From Leptospira adleri (GTDB taxonomy: Bacteria > Spirochaetota > Leptospiria > Leptospirales > Leptospiraceae), in NCBI RefSeq assembly GCF_002811985.1, contig NZ_NPDU01000024.1, positions 1 through 64,000 on the forward strand: a stretch of DNA of 64,000 bases, written 5' to 3'. Positions 16,850-25,491 of the stretch are shown piece by piece (the first letter of the stretch is position 1; each line of letters starts with the position of its first letter). The translations under genes were made by a program, and so were the position numbers. Under the pieces are notes generated by a model. The model was not told the origin of the DNA, ran no database searches, and saw nothing but the letters and a program-made list of their open reading frames with translations.

Positions 16850-17136
16850 ATGCAGATCTGCAAATGAAACCACTCCGAAAATTGATGCTCAATCGTAATC
16901 CTTTGGATTTTCCGGAATTTACCGAAGCGGAATCGACTCCTGAAATTCGGAAGTCCTTAAAAAAACTGAATCGAAATGCTATGAAACCAATCAGATCAAT
17001 CGGAGTTCTCCGAAATCTCTGGAATCGTTTCCGCGAGATCCTCAATGAGAATCGGAAATTAAAAAAAGAAGTCTTGGATTTGAAAGCAAAGATTTCCGAT
17101 ATCAGGTCTTCTTACAATTTTACGGTGGAGGCATAA
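16846..17136 (+). CDS. Small early coiled-coil protein
   Basis: This is a 96-residue basic protein with a helical coiled coil near residues 55-90 (FREILNENRKLKKEVLDLKA). It starts at an ATGA overlap with its predecessor and ends 1 nt before the candidate annealing protein. It could be an accessory factor for recombination. No family was recognised. Confidence 0.5.
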   Translation: MNADLQMKPLRKLMLNRNPLDFPEFTEAESTPEIRKSLKKLNRNAMKPIRSIGVLRNLWNRFREILNENRKLKKEVLDLKAKISDIRSSYNFTVEA

Positions 17137-17137
17137 G

Positions 17138-18001
17138 ATGAGTGTTACAGATAAAATTTCAGATCTCGTTTTGGCGAACGGTGCCATTAACCCGATGGCT
17201 TACAAAAACAATCACAAAGATAAACTGGCCGCGTTGAGAACATTATTTCCACCGGAGGATTATAACGTAGTATTGTTCTCAGAATTTTTGATGAGTCATT
17301 TACCGGCCGGTGTTTCTCTCGTGCCACAAATCATAGAAGTCTCCGAAAATGATGTCTATGACGAAGTAACTGGATTAGAAATTGGCATAGCAAAAGATCA
17401 TGCGATGTTGAAAGTCGAAAAAATTATTTCATTAGGTCAAGCGACAGGAATAAAATTGGAAAGAGTTGGAAGGGAAGAGATAGAAATCAATGGATTAAAA
17501 CACTTAGAAATAACCTACGTTGCTTCCATGATTCTACCCAATGGAGTAAAAATAAACACTCCACCGATTCCTAAAGCGTTACCCATGATGACTAAACATG
17601 GTAAGCAGCAAGCCCATCTAAACGAGAGTGTTGACAAGAAAGCGCAACGGAACGCGATAAAGTATCTGCTTAACTTACCAACTCAAATGCTAAAATCCCA
17701 AGCATTGAAAATGTGGGTATGTCTCAAACCTGTTTTTGCGGAAGGAGCTCCGGTGGATAAAACAGTGACCGGTTCCGCGACTGCCGCGGCAGATGCGCTT
17801 TATGGAGAAAATACTAAGTCAATCAATCTCGGGCCATCTCAGGAATCGATTCTTGAGAAATTGGAAAACTGCAAAACTCAAGAAGACGTCCAGTCTCTAT
17901 CCTCGACGTTCTCGCAAAAAGATTTTGATCAGGTTACGTTCGAAGGTCTCCGCGCAATTTTGGGAAGAAAATGGAAAGAACTCGGAGCGAGAAAGCAATG
18001 A
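17138..18001 (+). CDS. Candidate single-strand annealing / recombination protein
   Basis: This is a 287-residue protein. The central β-rich core runs from about residue 60 to 150. A helix ESVDKKAQRNAIKYLLNLPT (about 163-182) recalls the A-x-RNA-type segment of RecT/ERF-like annealing proteins. A C-terminal helical region follows. It overlaps sbcD by 4 nt and precedes sbcC, the usual place for a recombinase acting with an exonuclease. No clear family match was recognised; the assignment is inference. Confidence 0.45.
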   Translation: MSVTDKISDLVLANGAINPMAYKNNHKDKLAALRTLFPPEDYNVVLFSEFLMSHLPAGVSLVPQIIEVSENDVYDEVTGLEIGIAKDHAMLKVEKIISLGQATGIKLERVGREEIEINGLKHLEITYVASMILPNGVKINTPPIPKALPMMTKHGKQQAHLNESVDKKAQRNAIKYLLNLPTQMLKSQALKMWVCLKPVFAEGAPVDKTVTGSATAAADALYGENTKSINLGPSQESILEKLENCKTQEDVQSLSSTFSQKDFDQVTFEGLRAILGRKWKELGARKQ

Positions 18002-19149
18002 TCGTAGGACAAATAGCAGACATTCATCTCCGCGGTGGCGAAGGTACGGAAGAGGCGGTGGCTCTGATGAAAGCCGCCGGTATCTTTATCGAAAAAGGGT
18101 GCAAGATCGTTTGTGTCAACGGGGATATCTTCGAGGATGTTTCCGACCCTGAGCAAAGGCTTGTTTTCAGAATCTTCCTCGATACCCTTCATAGTGCGGG
18201 AATCACGACAATTATCCTACGAGGAAATCACGACAAACCAAAGGATTTAAGATCGTTCAAGGATAAACTGAATCCTCTTTGTTACGAATTTGATAAGCCG
18301 GGTCACATAGTTCTTCCGGATTCGCTTGAAAGAATTCAGGTCTTCGCGCTTCCGCATTTCGGCGCCGGAGCGCTCGCGCTCCAAAATCAATCGATTGAGG
18401 ATTTCCATTCAAAGGGAAACAACCTGATCGTAGATTTACTTGAAGATTGGTTTCAAAAAATTCGAAACTATTCCGGACCCTCTCTGGTTTTATTCCACGG
18501 GACAGTTTCAGGTGCAGTACTAGATAACAAGAGAATCCCCAGAAACAATGGTATGTTTCTTCCTCAGACGATCCTGGATTCATTCGGTTGTCCGGTGGTT
18601 GGTGGACACTATCATTTTTGCCAGAAGATCGGTAAATGGATTTGGTATTCTGGATCAACGACCCGACAAACCTGGGGAGAGGCGGAAGACGATAAAGGGA
18701 TTCTTATTTGGGAAATCGAAGAAGGATCTTGGCGACTAGAACCTGATTTCATTTCCCTGAATCCGGCCCCGATGCGAACCGTGAACCTCAACTGGGATGG
18801 TGAAAACCTTATCGATAAGGAATCCGGAAAAATTCTGGAACCGTCGGAATTCAAAGGAAAGATCCGGATACGTCTTGATGTTCCGGAATCGCTTTCTCAT
18901 TCAGTTCCGAAAAAACTCGAATCATTTTTCCCCAATGCAACAGAGTTGAAACCTGAAAGGAACACCATTTCAACTGTCGCGGTTCGGTCGGAAGAAATCG
19001 GATCCGTCGAGTCTATTGAAGACGGAGTTATCGTATATTTCCGGGCAAAAAATAAACCAGAAAGTGAGATCCATGGGTTATTGGAAGAATATCGGATGGG
19101 GTATTTTGAAATGACTGAAGGGTTGAGAATAGAGGAAAGCGTTTTATGA
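17998..19149 (+). CDS. sbcD: SbcD/Mre11-like nuclease subunit
   Basis: This 383-residue protein contains the calcineurin-like phosphoesterase motifs in order: DIH (residues 8-10), VCVNGDIFED, LRGNHDKP, LFHGTVSG and GGHYHF. With SbcC it forms an ATP-dependent double-strand end nuclease, and T4 gp47 is a phage homologue. The ATG at 17998 overlaps the preceding stop. The gene ends in an ATGA overlap with sbcC. Confidence 0.92.
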   Translation: MIVGQIADIHLRGGEGTEEAVALMKAAGIFIEKGCKIVCVNGDIFEDVSDPEQRLVFRIFLDTLHSAGITTIILRGNHDKPKDLRSFKDKLNPLCYEFDKPGHIVLPDSLERIQVFALPHFGAGALALQNQSIEDFHSKGNNLIVDLLEDWFQKIRNYSGPSLVLFHGTVSGAVLDNKRIPRNNGMFLPQTILDSFGCPVVGGHYHFCQKIGKWIWYSGSTTRQTWGEAEDDKGILIWEIEEGSWRLEPDFISLNPAPMRTVNLNWDGENLIDKESGKILEPSEFKGKIRIRLDVPESLSHSVPKKLESFFPNATELKPERNTISTVAVRSEEIGSVESIEDGVIVYFRAKNKPESEIHGLLEEYRMGYFEMTEGLRIEESVL

Positions 19150-21530
19150 TCATCGAAGCACTAAAAACAAAGGGGATGATTGCTTTCCCTGAAGAAACTG
19201 ATTTTAGAATCCCTAATCTTAAGAAAATCGCGATCGTAGGAAGAACCGGTGCGGGAAAATCCTCATTGATGGATACGCTCTTCATGTCCTGGTTTGGGAA
19301 AACTCCCCTGCGCGAATCCGCTTCCGGCCGGGATGAAGGCGCGATTTACGATTGTTTTATCGCTCGTGATTCATTTGTCGAATCGACAGTTTCGATGAAC
19401 GGCCACACGATCCACGCTAAACGACTAATCGATCCGGTATCCAGAAAACAAATACCGTATCTCTATATTGATGGGAAAGCGGTTTCAGAAGGAAAAATAA
19501 AGGACTTCAACGATAAACTCTTTGAAGTAACAAAAATCACCGAAAGAGTGTTTTTATCCGCAATCTACCATGCCCAAACCGGAAAAGGTAGACTTACTGG
19601 GTTAGACCAAAAAGATGTTCGCGAACTTTTCGATGACCTTCTAAATTTTAGTGAATACGACAAACAATTTTCATTCTTTGATACGAAGCGAACAAAAGTA
19701 TCTAAGGAATTAGAAGGAATAAAGTCTGGTATTCAAATGATTTCCAATTCCGAATCATCCGTTGATCTCCGAAAAGAATTGGATACGAAACAAGAAATCT
19801 TAAACGCAAAGATAAAGGAAATCGAAAAGGTAACTCAAGATTCGAATGAGAAAAGACAAAGGTTAGCGGACCTAAGAGCAAATTTCAAAGACATATCCGA
19901 ATTAAAGGACAAACTGGAAGCGATTCGGAAAGAAATTGCTTCAGACGTTTCTTCAATCGAAGGATTCGAGAAAAAAATTGAAGCAAATAAAACTCAACTG
20001 CTTGCTCGATCCAGAGAAATCAGAGAAGCAGAGTTGAATCAAAAGGAATGGGAAAAGAAGGAGAGAGAAATACTTCCTAAAAAAGAGCGAGCAAAGAAAA
20101 GTCTTGAAGATCAGGAAAAGTTTGTAGAAGAAAAAGAAAATGAGCTCTCATCAAAAAAAACAAAACTTGAAAATGAAATTTCTCCTCAAGAGAAAGAAAA
20201 CAAAATTCAATCTGAGATAAGAACAAAACTACAGGTAGAAAAAGCCGGTCTTGCTTCTAAAATCAAGGAAACTCAATCAAAAACAAGGCTTCTTAGCGAA
20301 GTCCCTTGCCGCGGGAAAATTATCGAAGGTATTGATCTCCCGGAAGCCTGCCCGCTACTTAAAGATGCAAGGGTGTCTCAAGCGGAACTCCCTCCGCTTT
20401 TAACAAAATTAGAAGAGCTCGAAAATCAAATCTCGGATATTAAGATCGATGAGGAATTCATTTCGATTCGAAAATCGGAGATCAAACAGATCGAAGATGA
20501 ACTTCTTAATCTTAAATCAATTCCGGAATTTCTGCTCGCGAAAAGCACCTACTCTGATTTAGAAAAAGAATTGGAATCGCTTCAAGCAAAGTTGAAAGAT
20601 TCCACACATACTGATTTGGTAAAATTGATTCCATATTTAGAAACCGCGGAAGAAAAAATTGAGGACTACAAAAAAAGCATCCAGCAACTAAAAGAATCAA
20701 ATTCTAGAAAAGATATTCTCAAATCAGAAACCGAAATTCTTATAAACGCGAAATCGGACGAGGAGACAGCAATCACAAATGCGGAAAAAGAACTCAAAGA
20801 TTCCGAAGAACTTCTCACGCCGTTGCAGGAATCTAAATCTGAGATAGAAAAGGAAATCGGTTCTCATTCTGCTAAACTAGAAATCGCATTAAAAAATGAG
20901 AAAAGAGTTTCAGATCTCAATGAAGAAAGAATTTCAAAAGAAACCCAACTCGGAAAATTGCGATCCATTTGTGAGGCACTTGGTCCAAAAGGAGCCCGCG
21001 CCTTGATGGTCGACGCTGCCGGTCCCGAAATATCTTCGGCAATCAATTCGATTCTCGCGGAATCTTTCCCCGGAGTATTTCAAATCAAAATCAATACTTT
21101 AAGAGAAAACGCGACCGGGAATTCTAAAGAGGATTTTTCAGTTACAGTATTGGATAACCGGACCGGTATCGAATCCTTAATTAAAAATAAATCTGGCGGA
21201 GAAGGGAACATTCTCAATGAAGCGATTTCATTAGGAGTGGCGGTATATAAACGGAACAAATTTGGAGCGGATATTCAAACGCTGCTTCGGGATGAATCCG
21301 ACGGAGGATTAGATTCCGATACCGTTTTCCAATACCAAAAAATGCTAGATCGAGCGATTGAAGAAGGTCGATTCAAACAAGTGATTTTTATTACTCACAA
21401 GAAGGCGATTCAAGAACTTGCGGATCGAATTTTTGAAGTTAAAAATGGAAAAATTTACGATCTATCCTTTGGGTCCGAAGAATTTGAGGCCGAGGATGAG
21501 TTGCTTGAGGTGGACTATGAAGTCGTTTAA
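19146..21530 (+). CDS. sbcC: SbcC/Rad50-like SMC ATPase
   Basis: This 794-residue protein has Walker A GRTGAGKSS (residues 32-40) and long coiled coils at about 180-620. The ABC signature is KSGGEGN and Walker B is TLLRDESDGGLDSDT near the C-terminus. It is shorter than E. coli SbcC and nearer T4 gp46. The coiled-coil apex has no CxxC zinc hook; two Cys there are 14 residues apart (PCRGK ... EACPLL, near 389-403). It is partner of the SbcD-like protein just upstream. Confidence 0.92.
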   Translation: MIIEALKTKGMIAFPEETDFRIPNLKKIAIVGRTGAGKSSLMDTLFMSWFGKTPLRESASGRDEGAIYDCFIARDSFVESTVSMNGHTIHAKRLIDPVSRKQIPYLYIDGKAVSEGKIKDFNDKLFEVTKITERVFLSAIYHAQTGKGRLTGLDQKDVRELFDDLLNFSEYDKQFSFFDTKRTKVSKELEGIKSGIQMISNSESSVDLRKELDTKQEILNAKIKEIEKVTQDSNEKRQRLADLRANFKDISELKDKLEAIRKEIASDVSSIEGFEKKIEANKTQLLARSREIREAELNQKEWEKKEREILPKKERAKKSLEDQEKFVEEKENELSSKKTKLENEISPQEKENKIQSEIRTKLQVEKAGLASKIKETQSKTRLLSEVPCRGKIIEGIDLPEACPLLKDARVSQAELPPLLTKLEELENQISDIKIDEEFISIRKSEIKQIEDELLNLKSIPEFLLAKSTYSDLEKELESLQAKLKDSTHTDLVKLIPYLETAEEKIEDYKKSIQQLKESNSRKDILKSETEILINAKSDEETAITNAEKELKDSEELLTPLQESKSEIEKEIGSHSAKLEIALKNEKRVSDLNEERISKETQLGKLRSICEALGPKGARALMVDAAGPEISSAINSILAESFPGVFQIKINTLRENATGNSKEDFSVTVLDNRTGIESLIKNKSGGEGNILNEAISLGVAVYKRNKFGADIQTLLRDESDGGLDSDTVFQYQKMLDRAIEEGRFKQVIFITHKKAIQELADRIFEVKNGKIYDLSFGSEEFEAEDELLEVDYEVV

Positions 21531-21801
21531 AGGAAAGGTTTCCTTCCAGAACGCAGGCGGCCGGGATAATGTTCGTCTCCGAAGAGCTTACGAGAGGATG
21601 GTAAAAGAATTCGGTAAGGAGCTCATTCACACCGTGAGACGATGCGATGTATGTGAAGCGACAAAGGAACTTTGGATGTTTCCGGTAAAATGGAAACAGA
21701 AATTTTTCTTAAACATATGCCGGCATTGCGAATCGAAACGAATCAAACTTTCGATTAAAAAGAATGGAATAAAGCACAATGGAGGAAGGAAAGCAAAATG
21801 A
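21517..21801 (+). CDS. Small zinc-ribbon protein
   Basis: This is a 94-residue basic protein. CDVC and CRHC (about residues 46-49 and 69-72) form a four-Cys zinc site like those of small phage endonuclease or recombination proteins. The ATG at 21517 overlaps the end of sbcC by 14 nt. The next gene starts in an ATGA overlap. A recombination-linked role is likely from its neighbours. Confidence 0.6.
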   Translation: MKSFKGKVSFQNAGGRDNVRLRRAYERMVKEFGKELIHTVRRCDVCEATKELWMFPVKWKQKFFLNICRHCESKRIKLSIKKNGIKHNGGRKAK

Positions 21802-21956
21802 ACATCGAACGCAAGTTGTGCACTTTTCGTTTCCGGAAACGGATCGCGATTCTGAGACATGGGTATGATTCCAAAACCGAATGGCCCATCAGACCCGTCG
21901 TCACATGTGGTTATCTCGTTACGTTCCTGATCATAGGGTGGGGTGTAGTTCTATGA
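21798..21956 (+). CDS. 52-residue small protein with one membrane segment
   Basis: It runs from ATG at 21798 (ATGA overlap) to TGA at 21954-21956, itself overlapping the next ATG. A basic N-terminus (RKLCTFRFRKRIAIL) is followed by a hydrophobic segment (VVTCGYLVTFLIIGWGVVL). Coupling on both sides supports that it is real. Function unknown. Confidence 0.55.
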   Translation: MNIERKLCTFRFRKRIAILRHGYDSKTEWPIRPVVTCGYLVTFLIIGWGVVL

Positions 21957-22219
21957 ATGTAATTTTCGGAATGCTTTTCATCATCGCCATTGGTATCTTT
22001 TACTTTGCCCAGTGGGTCAATTGCACTGATTCGGAAATCCTCCCTTCGAGGTGGTTTGAAGAATTCAAAGCTAATGTAAAAAATCAGGTTTTAAAAAGAC
22101 GTGAACTGTCGGCTCTGAAAGCGGCGAATTCATACCTTGAGGATTCCAAAAGCAGACCCGCGGATTCTTTTTTTTATAAACCAATGAGACATATTAACAA
22201 AAATCAGGGACAAAAATGA
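21953..22219 (+). CDS. Small membrane protein
   Basis: This 88-residue protein has one N-terminal membrane segment (VIFGMLFIIAIGIFYFAQWV) and a basic cytoplasmic tail. It has ATGA overlaps at both ends. Function unknown. Confidence 0.55.
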   Translation: MNVIFGMLFIIAIGIFYFAQWVNCTDSEILPSRWFEEFKANVKNQVLKRRELSALKAANSYLEDSKSRPADSFFYKPMRHINKNQGQK

Positions 22220-22470
22220 ACGATGATGTAATTAAGAAATTACTTATAGAGAATGGTTTCATCGAATCAGTTGTTCCAAATAAGTATCATTATCCGAACG
22301 GAACAGTTGCATATATACGAGATCAAGTGTGTTTCAGAAAGAATGATGAAAGGGTAATGTGCGTAAAAGATCCTGTTCATGTAAGTATCTACTTAGATGG
22401 TCTCAAGGTCGGTTCAAAGAATCCGCCTATGATGTTTTCGTGTTTTGATCATTATTTTAAAAAGAATTAG
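22216..22470 (+). CDS. Small hypothetical early protein
   Basis: This 84-residue protein is coupled to its predecessor by an ATGA overlap. It has mixed α/β composition with three Cys. It is followed by the structured RNA at 22477. No family was recognised. Confidence 0.5.
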   Translation: MNDDVIKKLLIENGFIESVVPNKYHYPNGTVAYIRDQVCFRKNDERVMCVKDPVHVSIYLDGLKVGSKNPPMMFSCFDHYFKKN

Positions 22471-22476
22471 GAGTAG

Positions 22477-22567
22477 AGTATCTCGCGAGAGCTCCACTGG
22501 GGAAAGGGTTTGATGATTTTGACCTTGCATAATTTCAAAGGTGAAATTATGGCTCTCGCGGAATACT
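22477..22567 (+). ncRNA. Structured intergenic RNA with long stem and internal hairpin
   Basis: The arms 22477-22492 (AGTATCTCGCGAGAGC) and 22552-22567 pair over 14 of 16 positions. Inside them ATAATTTCA/TGAAATTAT forms a perfect 9-bp hairpin with an AAGG loop. The right arm ends 5 nt before the AAGGAG of the next gene, so folding could control its translation. Confidence 0.55.
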
Positions 22568-22583
22568 TTATAAAGGAGTTTTG

Positions 22584-22859
22584 ATGGAAATAATTGGAGA
22601 ATTGTTAGAATCGGATGTGGATGAAAAAAGTAAACTCGAAGGTTACGTTACTTTGAACGTGCTAATGGGTCATTCTATTAGAACAGACTCACTTAGTCCA
22701 GATCAAGGGAATTACATAAAGATAATTGCTCGAAGTCTATTAGAAGGTTTATTCCTCGCTGAGAATAAATTAGAGAATGAAATGCTTGAGTCAGACGTTT
22801 CTGACCATTTGCGTAAAAAAATAAGATATGGAAAGCCTCTTTCCAGATTCTTGATTTAG
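22584..22859 (+). CDS. Small acidic hypothetical protein under the structured RNA
   Basis: This is a 91-residue helical acidic protein. The ATG at 22584 has AAGGAG 5 nt upstream and was preferred to the TTG directly before it. It is the first gene after the 22477-22567 structure and so its likely control target. No family was recognised. Confidence 0.5.
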   Translation: MEIIGELLESDVDEKSKLEGYVTLNVLMGHSIRTDSLSPDQGNYIKIIARSLLEGLFLAENKLENEMLESDVSDHLRKKIRYGKPLSRFLI

Positions 22860-22878
22860 TAATATAGAGAAAATTCGC

Positions 22879-23835
22879 ATGGAAAACCAGACACAATTAC
22901 TAAGAGAAAAACATCCCTTCAATCTTTATCCGGAAATGCAAGCAGATGAGTTTGCCTTGCTCCTTGGAGATATGGAAAAGAATGGTTATGATGAAACAAA
23001 ACCAGTTATTCTTTATGAATCCAAAATATTAGATGGATGGCATCGATACAAAGCTGCAAAAGAGACAAATAAGCAAGCTAAGTATGAATCTTTCAAAGGT
23101 AGCGAACTCGAAGCATTAAATTATACGATGCGTTCTAACTTCAGACGAAATCTGAATGCTTCACAAAGAGCCGCGATTGCAACCGAGTATTTGCCGTTGC
23201 TTGAAATGGCAAGTAAACAAAGAAGCATTCAGAATCTAAAAAATCAGGATAGTTCCGAAAAAGGGAATGTGGATTCAAGCGTCCAAGGACGATCCGCCCA
23301 GATCGCCGCGGACTTGATGGGAACGAATTCAAAGTACGTCAATGAAGCCGCTAAATTAAAAAACAGCGATCCAAAGGAATTTAATAAAGTGAAAGCCGGA
23401 ACGAAATCACTGTCGCGTGTAAAATTAGAAAAAGAAGGTAAACGATTACCAAAAGTTCCGACTGGCGGAAATAAACTTTATAAAAAAGTTTCTGAAAGTT
23501 CAAACAGGAATTCACCAAGTCCCCCTTCCACCCCTTGGAAGGGGCCTTTATCGGATGCGATCGCAAAACATTTAGACATCTCTAGTGAGTTTTCCGAGAG
23601 TTTAGAATCTTATATGTTCAGACCGGGGAGTGACTTTTTAAAAGCCTGGACTGAATACAAAGAAGCGATGAGAAAATTGCGGACTTGGTGTGTCGATAAG
23701 GCTGGTCAATGTGTTCATTGCAAGGGGACTACTGAAATATTCGTCGACTTACATGGAGATCCCCTACCTGAAAATTTGGGCGGCTTCCCTGTGTCTTGCC
23801 CGTATTGCATGGATGGGTTGGCGGGTGAAGTTTGA
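22879..23835 (+). CDS. ParB-like protein with C-terminal zinc finger
   Basis: This is a 318-residue protein. The ParB/Srx-like domain (about 5-95) includes PVILYESKILDGWHRYKAAK and RSNFRRNLNASQRAAIA. An HTH-like region (AQIAADLMGTNSKYVNEAA) follows near residues 140-160. After a Ser/Pro-rich linker there is a C-terminal CVHC...CPYC zinc-binding site (about 279-313). It ends in a TTGA overlap with the HNH gene. It is probably a DNA-binding replication or regulation factor and has no ParA next to it. Confidence 0.7.
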   Translation: MENQTQLLREKHPFNLYPEMQADEFALLLGDMEKNGYDETKPVILYESKILDGWHRYKAAKETNKQAKYESFKGSELEALNYTMRSNFRRNLNASQRAAIATEYLPLLEMASKQRSIQNLKNQDSSEKGNVDSSVQGRSAQIAADLMGTNSKYVNEAAKLKNSDPKEFNKVKAGTKSLSRVKLEKEGKRLPKVPTGGNKLYKKVSESSNRNSPSPPSTPWKGPLSDAIAKHLDISSEFSESLESYMFRPGSDFLKAWTEYKEAMRKLRTWCVDKAGQCVHCKGTTEIFVDLHGDPLPENLGGFPVSCPYCMDGLAGEV

Positions 23836-24266
23836 ATCGTGAGACTCAATACGAAAGAATGTTACGTTGGGAAAATAAACGAAGGGAATCTGCGAAGCGC
23901 TACCAAGAATCTCGACGCACAAAAGAGCCAACAAAGGCAGCCAAACGTATGAAGGATGGAATGAATAAGAGAAGAAAGATGGACCAAAGGTGTCTTGTAA
24001 CAGGTTCAAATAATTTCGTTGTCTGTCATCTCCTCGGAAGAAGAACAAGATATACAAAATACGTGCCTTGGGACCCTTTAAATATGTTTTGTCTCAATGC
24101 TTCACTCCATACAGGTAAAGGAGGATACGACGAAAATACGAGCGTCGACGCGAGACTTGAATGGTTGAGAGATCGAAACCTACATGAACAAGCAGAAAGA
24201 CTGATTTATTTAACAACTCCAGATGAATTTTTGGCTAATTGCCAGGGTGGCGAAAAGGCAGAATGA
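23832..24266 (+). CDS. HNH-like nuclease (NinG-type)
   Basis: This is a 144-residue protein. A very basic helical N-terminus (about 1-50) is followed by a core with CLVTG, VCHLLGRR, DPLNMFCLNASLHTG. The spaced Cys, His, Asn, Cys and His fit an HNH-type ββα-metal fold, as in phage recombination nucleases. It starts with TTG inside the preceding stop. The catalytic pattern is atypical, so activity is uncertain. Confidence 0.55.
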   Translation: MNRETQYERMLRWENKRRESAKRYQESRRTKEPTKAAKRMKDGMNKRRKMDQRCLVTGSNNFVVCHLLGRRTRYTKYVPWDPLNMFCLNASLHTGKGGYDENTSVDARLEWLRDRNLHEQAERLIYLTTPDEFLANCQGGEKAE

Positions 24267-24853
24267 AAAAGAAGAAAGATTTCGAATTCGCCCCTTTGTC
24301 GGCTCTTTTAAATCTACCGTATTCAGAAGCGATTGTTTGGATAGTACTTTGGTCTTTTCAGGGTCATAATGCAAATTGTTGGCCAACTTTAAATACGATT
24401 TCCAGGAGATTAGGTGGAAGATTGAAACCGAGGAGGATTTCTCAACTTACGAATAAACTCGTGAAGCGGGGATGGCTCATAAAACAACGGAGAGGAAATA
24501 GAAGATCAAATATTTATGTCGTAACGATTCCGACTGATTTACTTTTTGTTCCTGATTTTACCTCGCTTCCATTTATAAATTCAGAAAACAAACTCGCATC
24601 TTTAGCGACAATTAAAGAACCCACTTGGCTAGGATTTTTGAATTGGGCAAAAGAAAGATTAACCCCTTCAAGTAATAAACTTTTAGAAAAGGTCGAGATC
24701 AAGGTTGAAAAGGATTTGATTCAAATTCTAAGTCCTTTGCCCGAGTCAGTAAGTATGGTCGCAAGAAAATATTTTGCGGAAGAATGTTATAGAAAAATTA
24801 GAATAGAATTTATAGTCAAAGCTGAAGACCGCCAATTGTTCAGCGCAGTATAA
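24263..24853 (+). CDS. Second Rep-like protein, winged HTH plus DnaA-N-like module
   Basis: This is a 196-residue protein. The winged HTH (about 20-85, CWPTLNTISRRLGGRLKPRR) is of the HTH_36 type seen in phage replication proteins. The C-terminal module (PTWLGFLNWAKERLTPSS ... RKYFAEE) matches that of the plasmid Rep at 9322-10023 at about 24 of 67 aligned positions. It is probably the lytic replication initiator or helicase loader. The ATG overlaps the preceding stop. Confidence 0.65.
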   Translation: MKKKKDFEFAPLSALLNLPYSEAIVWIVLWSFQGHNANCWPTLNTISRRLGGRLKPRRISQLTNKLVKRGWLIKQRRGNRRSNIYVVTIPTDLLFVPDFTSLPFINSENKLASLATIKEPTWLGFLNWAKERLTPSSNKLLEKVEIKVEKDLIQILSPLPESVSMVARKYFAEECYRKIRIEFIVKAEDRQLFSAV

Positions 24854-24859
24854 TTAAAA

Positions 24860-25075
24860 ATGAAAGAAACTGAATATAAAAATACAATGAAGGTAATAGA
24901 AAGAATGGATAAGGAAGATAATAATATTCCCACCTCTCCAGAGGATCGGGCCTCATATCTGTTTTACCGTGGATACGGCATCAAGCAGGTTTGCAAAATT
25001 ACCGGAATCAGTCACGAAATTGCAAAAAAATTGAATCGAAAAGTGAATTATTCAGATAAGCAAGAGGAAGCCTAA
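24860..25075 (+). CDS. Small HTH-like protein
   Basis: This 71-residue protein has YGIKQVCKITGISHEIAKKL as a probable HTH at about residues 38-58. It follows the Rep-like gene by 6 nt. It could be a regulator such as an activator of later genes; that is inference. Confidence 0.5.
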   Translation: MKETEYKNTMKVIERMDKEDNNIPTSPEDRASYLFYRGYGIKQVCKITGISHEIAKKLNRKVNYSDKQEEA

Positions 25076-25079
25076 AAGT

Positions 25080-25256
25080 ATGAGCAACAAAATTCAGAAT
25101 GCACAACAAATTCTTTCAGGTATGAAAGAGGGTGAGGAAACGGAAATTATATCTAAATTAGGAAAGTCTTACAAAGTAAAATGTATTAAAGAAGACGCTT
25201 TAACGGATGGTAAATCAAAACTAAAAGTCTTTAGGGCAACTTCTTCCGGAATTTAA
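25080..25256 (+). CDS. 58-residue hypothetical protein
   Basis: An ATG at 25080 opens a 58-codon frame ending TAA at 25254-25256, one base before the next ATG. It is a small basic α/β protein (ILSGMKEGEETEIISKLGKS). The tight fit between neighbours supports it. Confidence 0.5.
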   Translation: MSNKIQNAQQILSGMKEGEETEIISKLGKSYKVKCIKEDALTDGKSKLKVFRATSSGI

Positions 25257-25257
25257 A

Positions 25258-25491
25258 ATGGAAATGGATCAAAGCAAAGAGACGTTACTTGTTTTACGGG
25301 ATACTATTTTAGTTCTCGTGATTGTCATGTGTTTCCTTGCTTTGGTCGATTTGTTTTCTAAAACTTTAAGTAGGGCACCGATTGAAAATCCAAATCCAAT
25401 TTACATAGGTAAAGAGAACATTTTGGAAAGAGGACTCAAGAAACCGATGACTGGATGTTTCTTTGAAATCTTTCGAGGAGAACGGTTGTGA
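25258..25491 (+). CDS. Small single-pass membrane protein
   Basis: This 77-residue protein has a membrane segment at about 12-34 (VLRDTILVLVIVMCFLALVD). It overlaps the next gene by 4 nt (GTGA). Function unknown. Confidence 0.5.
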   Translation: MEMDQSKETLLVLRDTILVLVIVMCFLALVDLFSKTLSRAPIENPNPIYIGKENILERGLKKPMTGCFFEIFRGERL

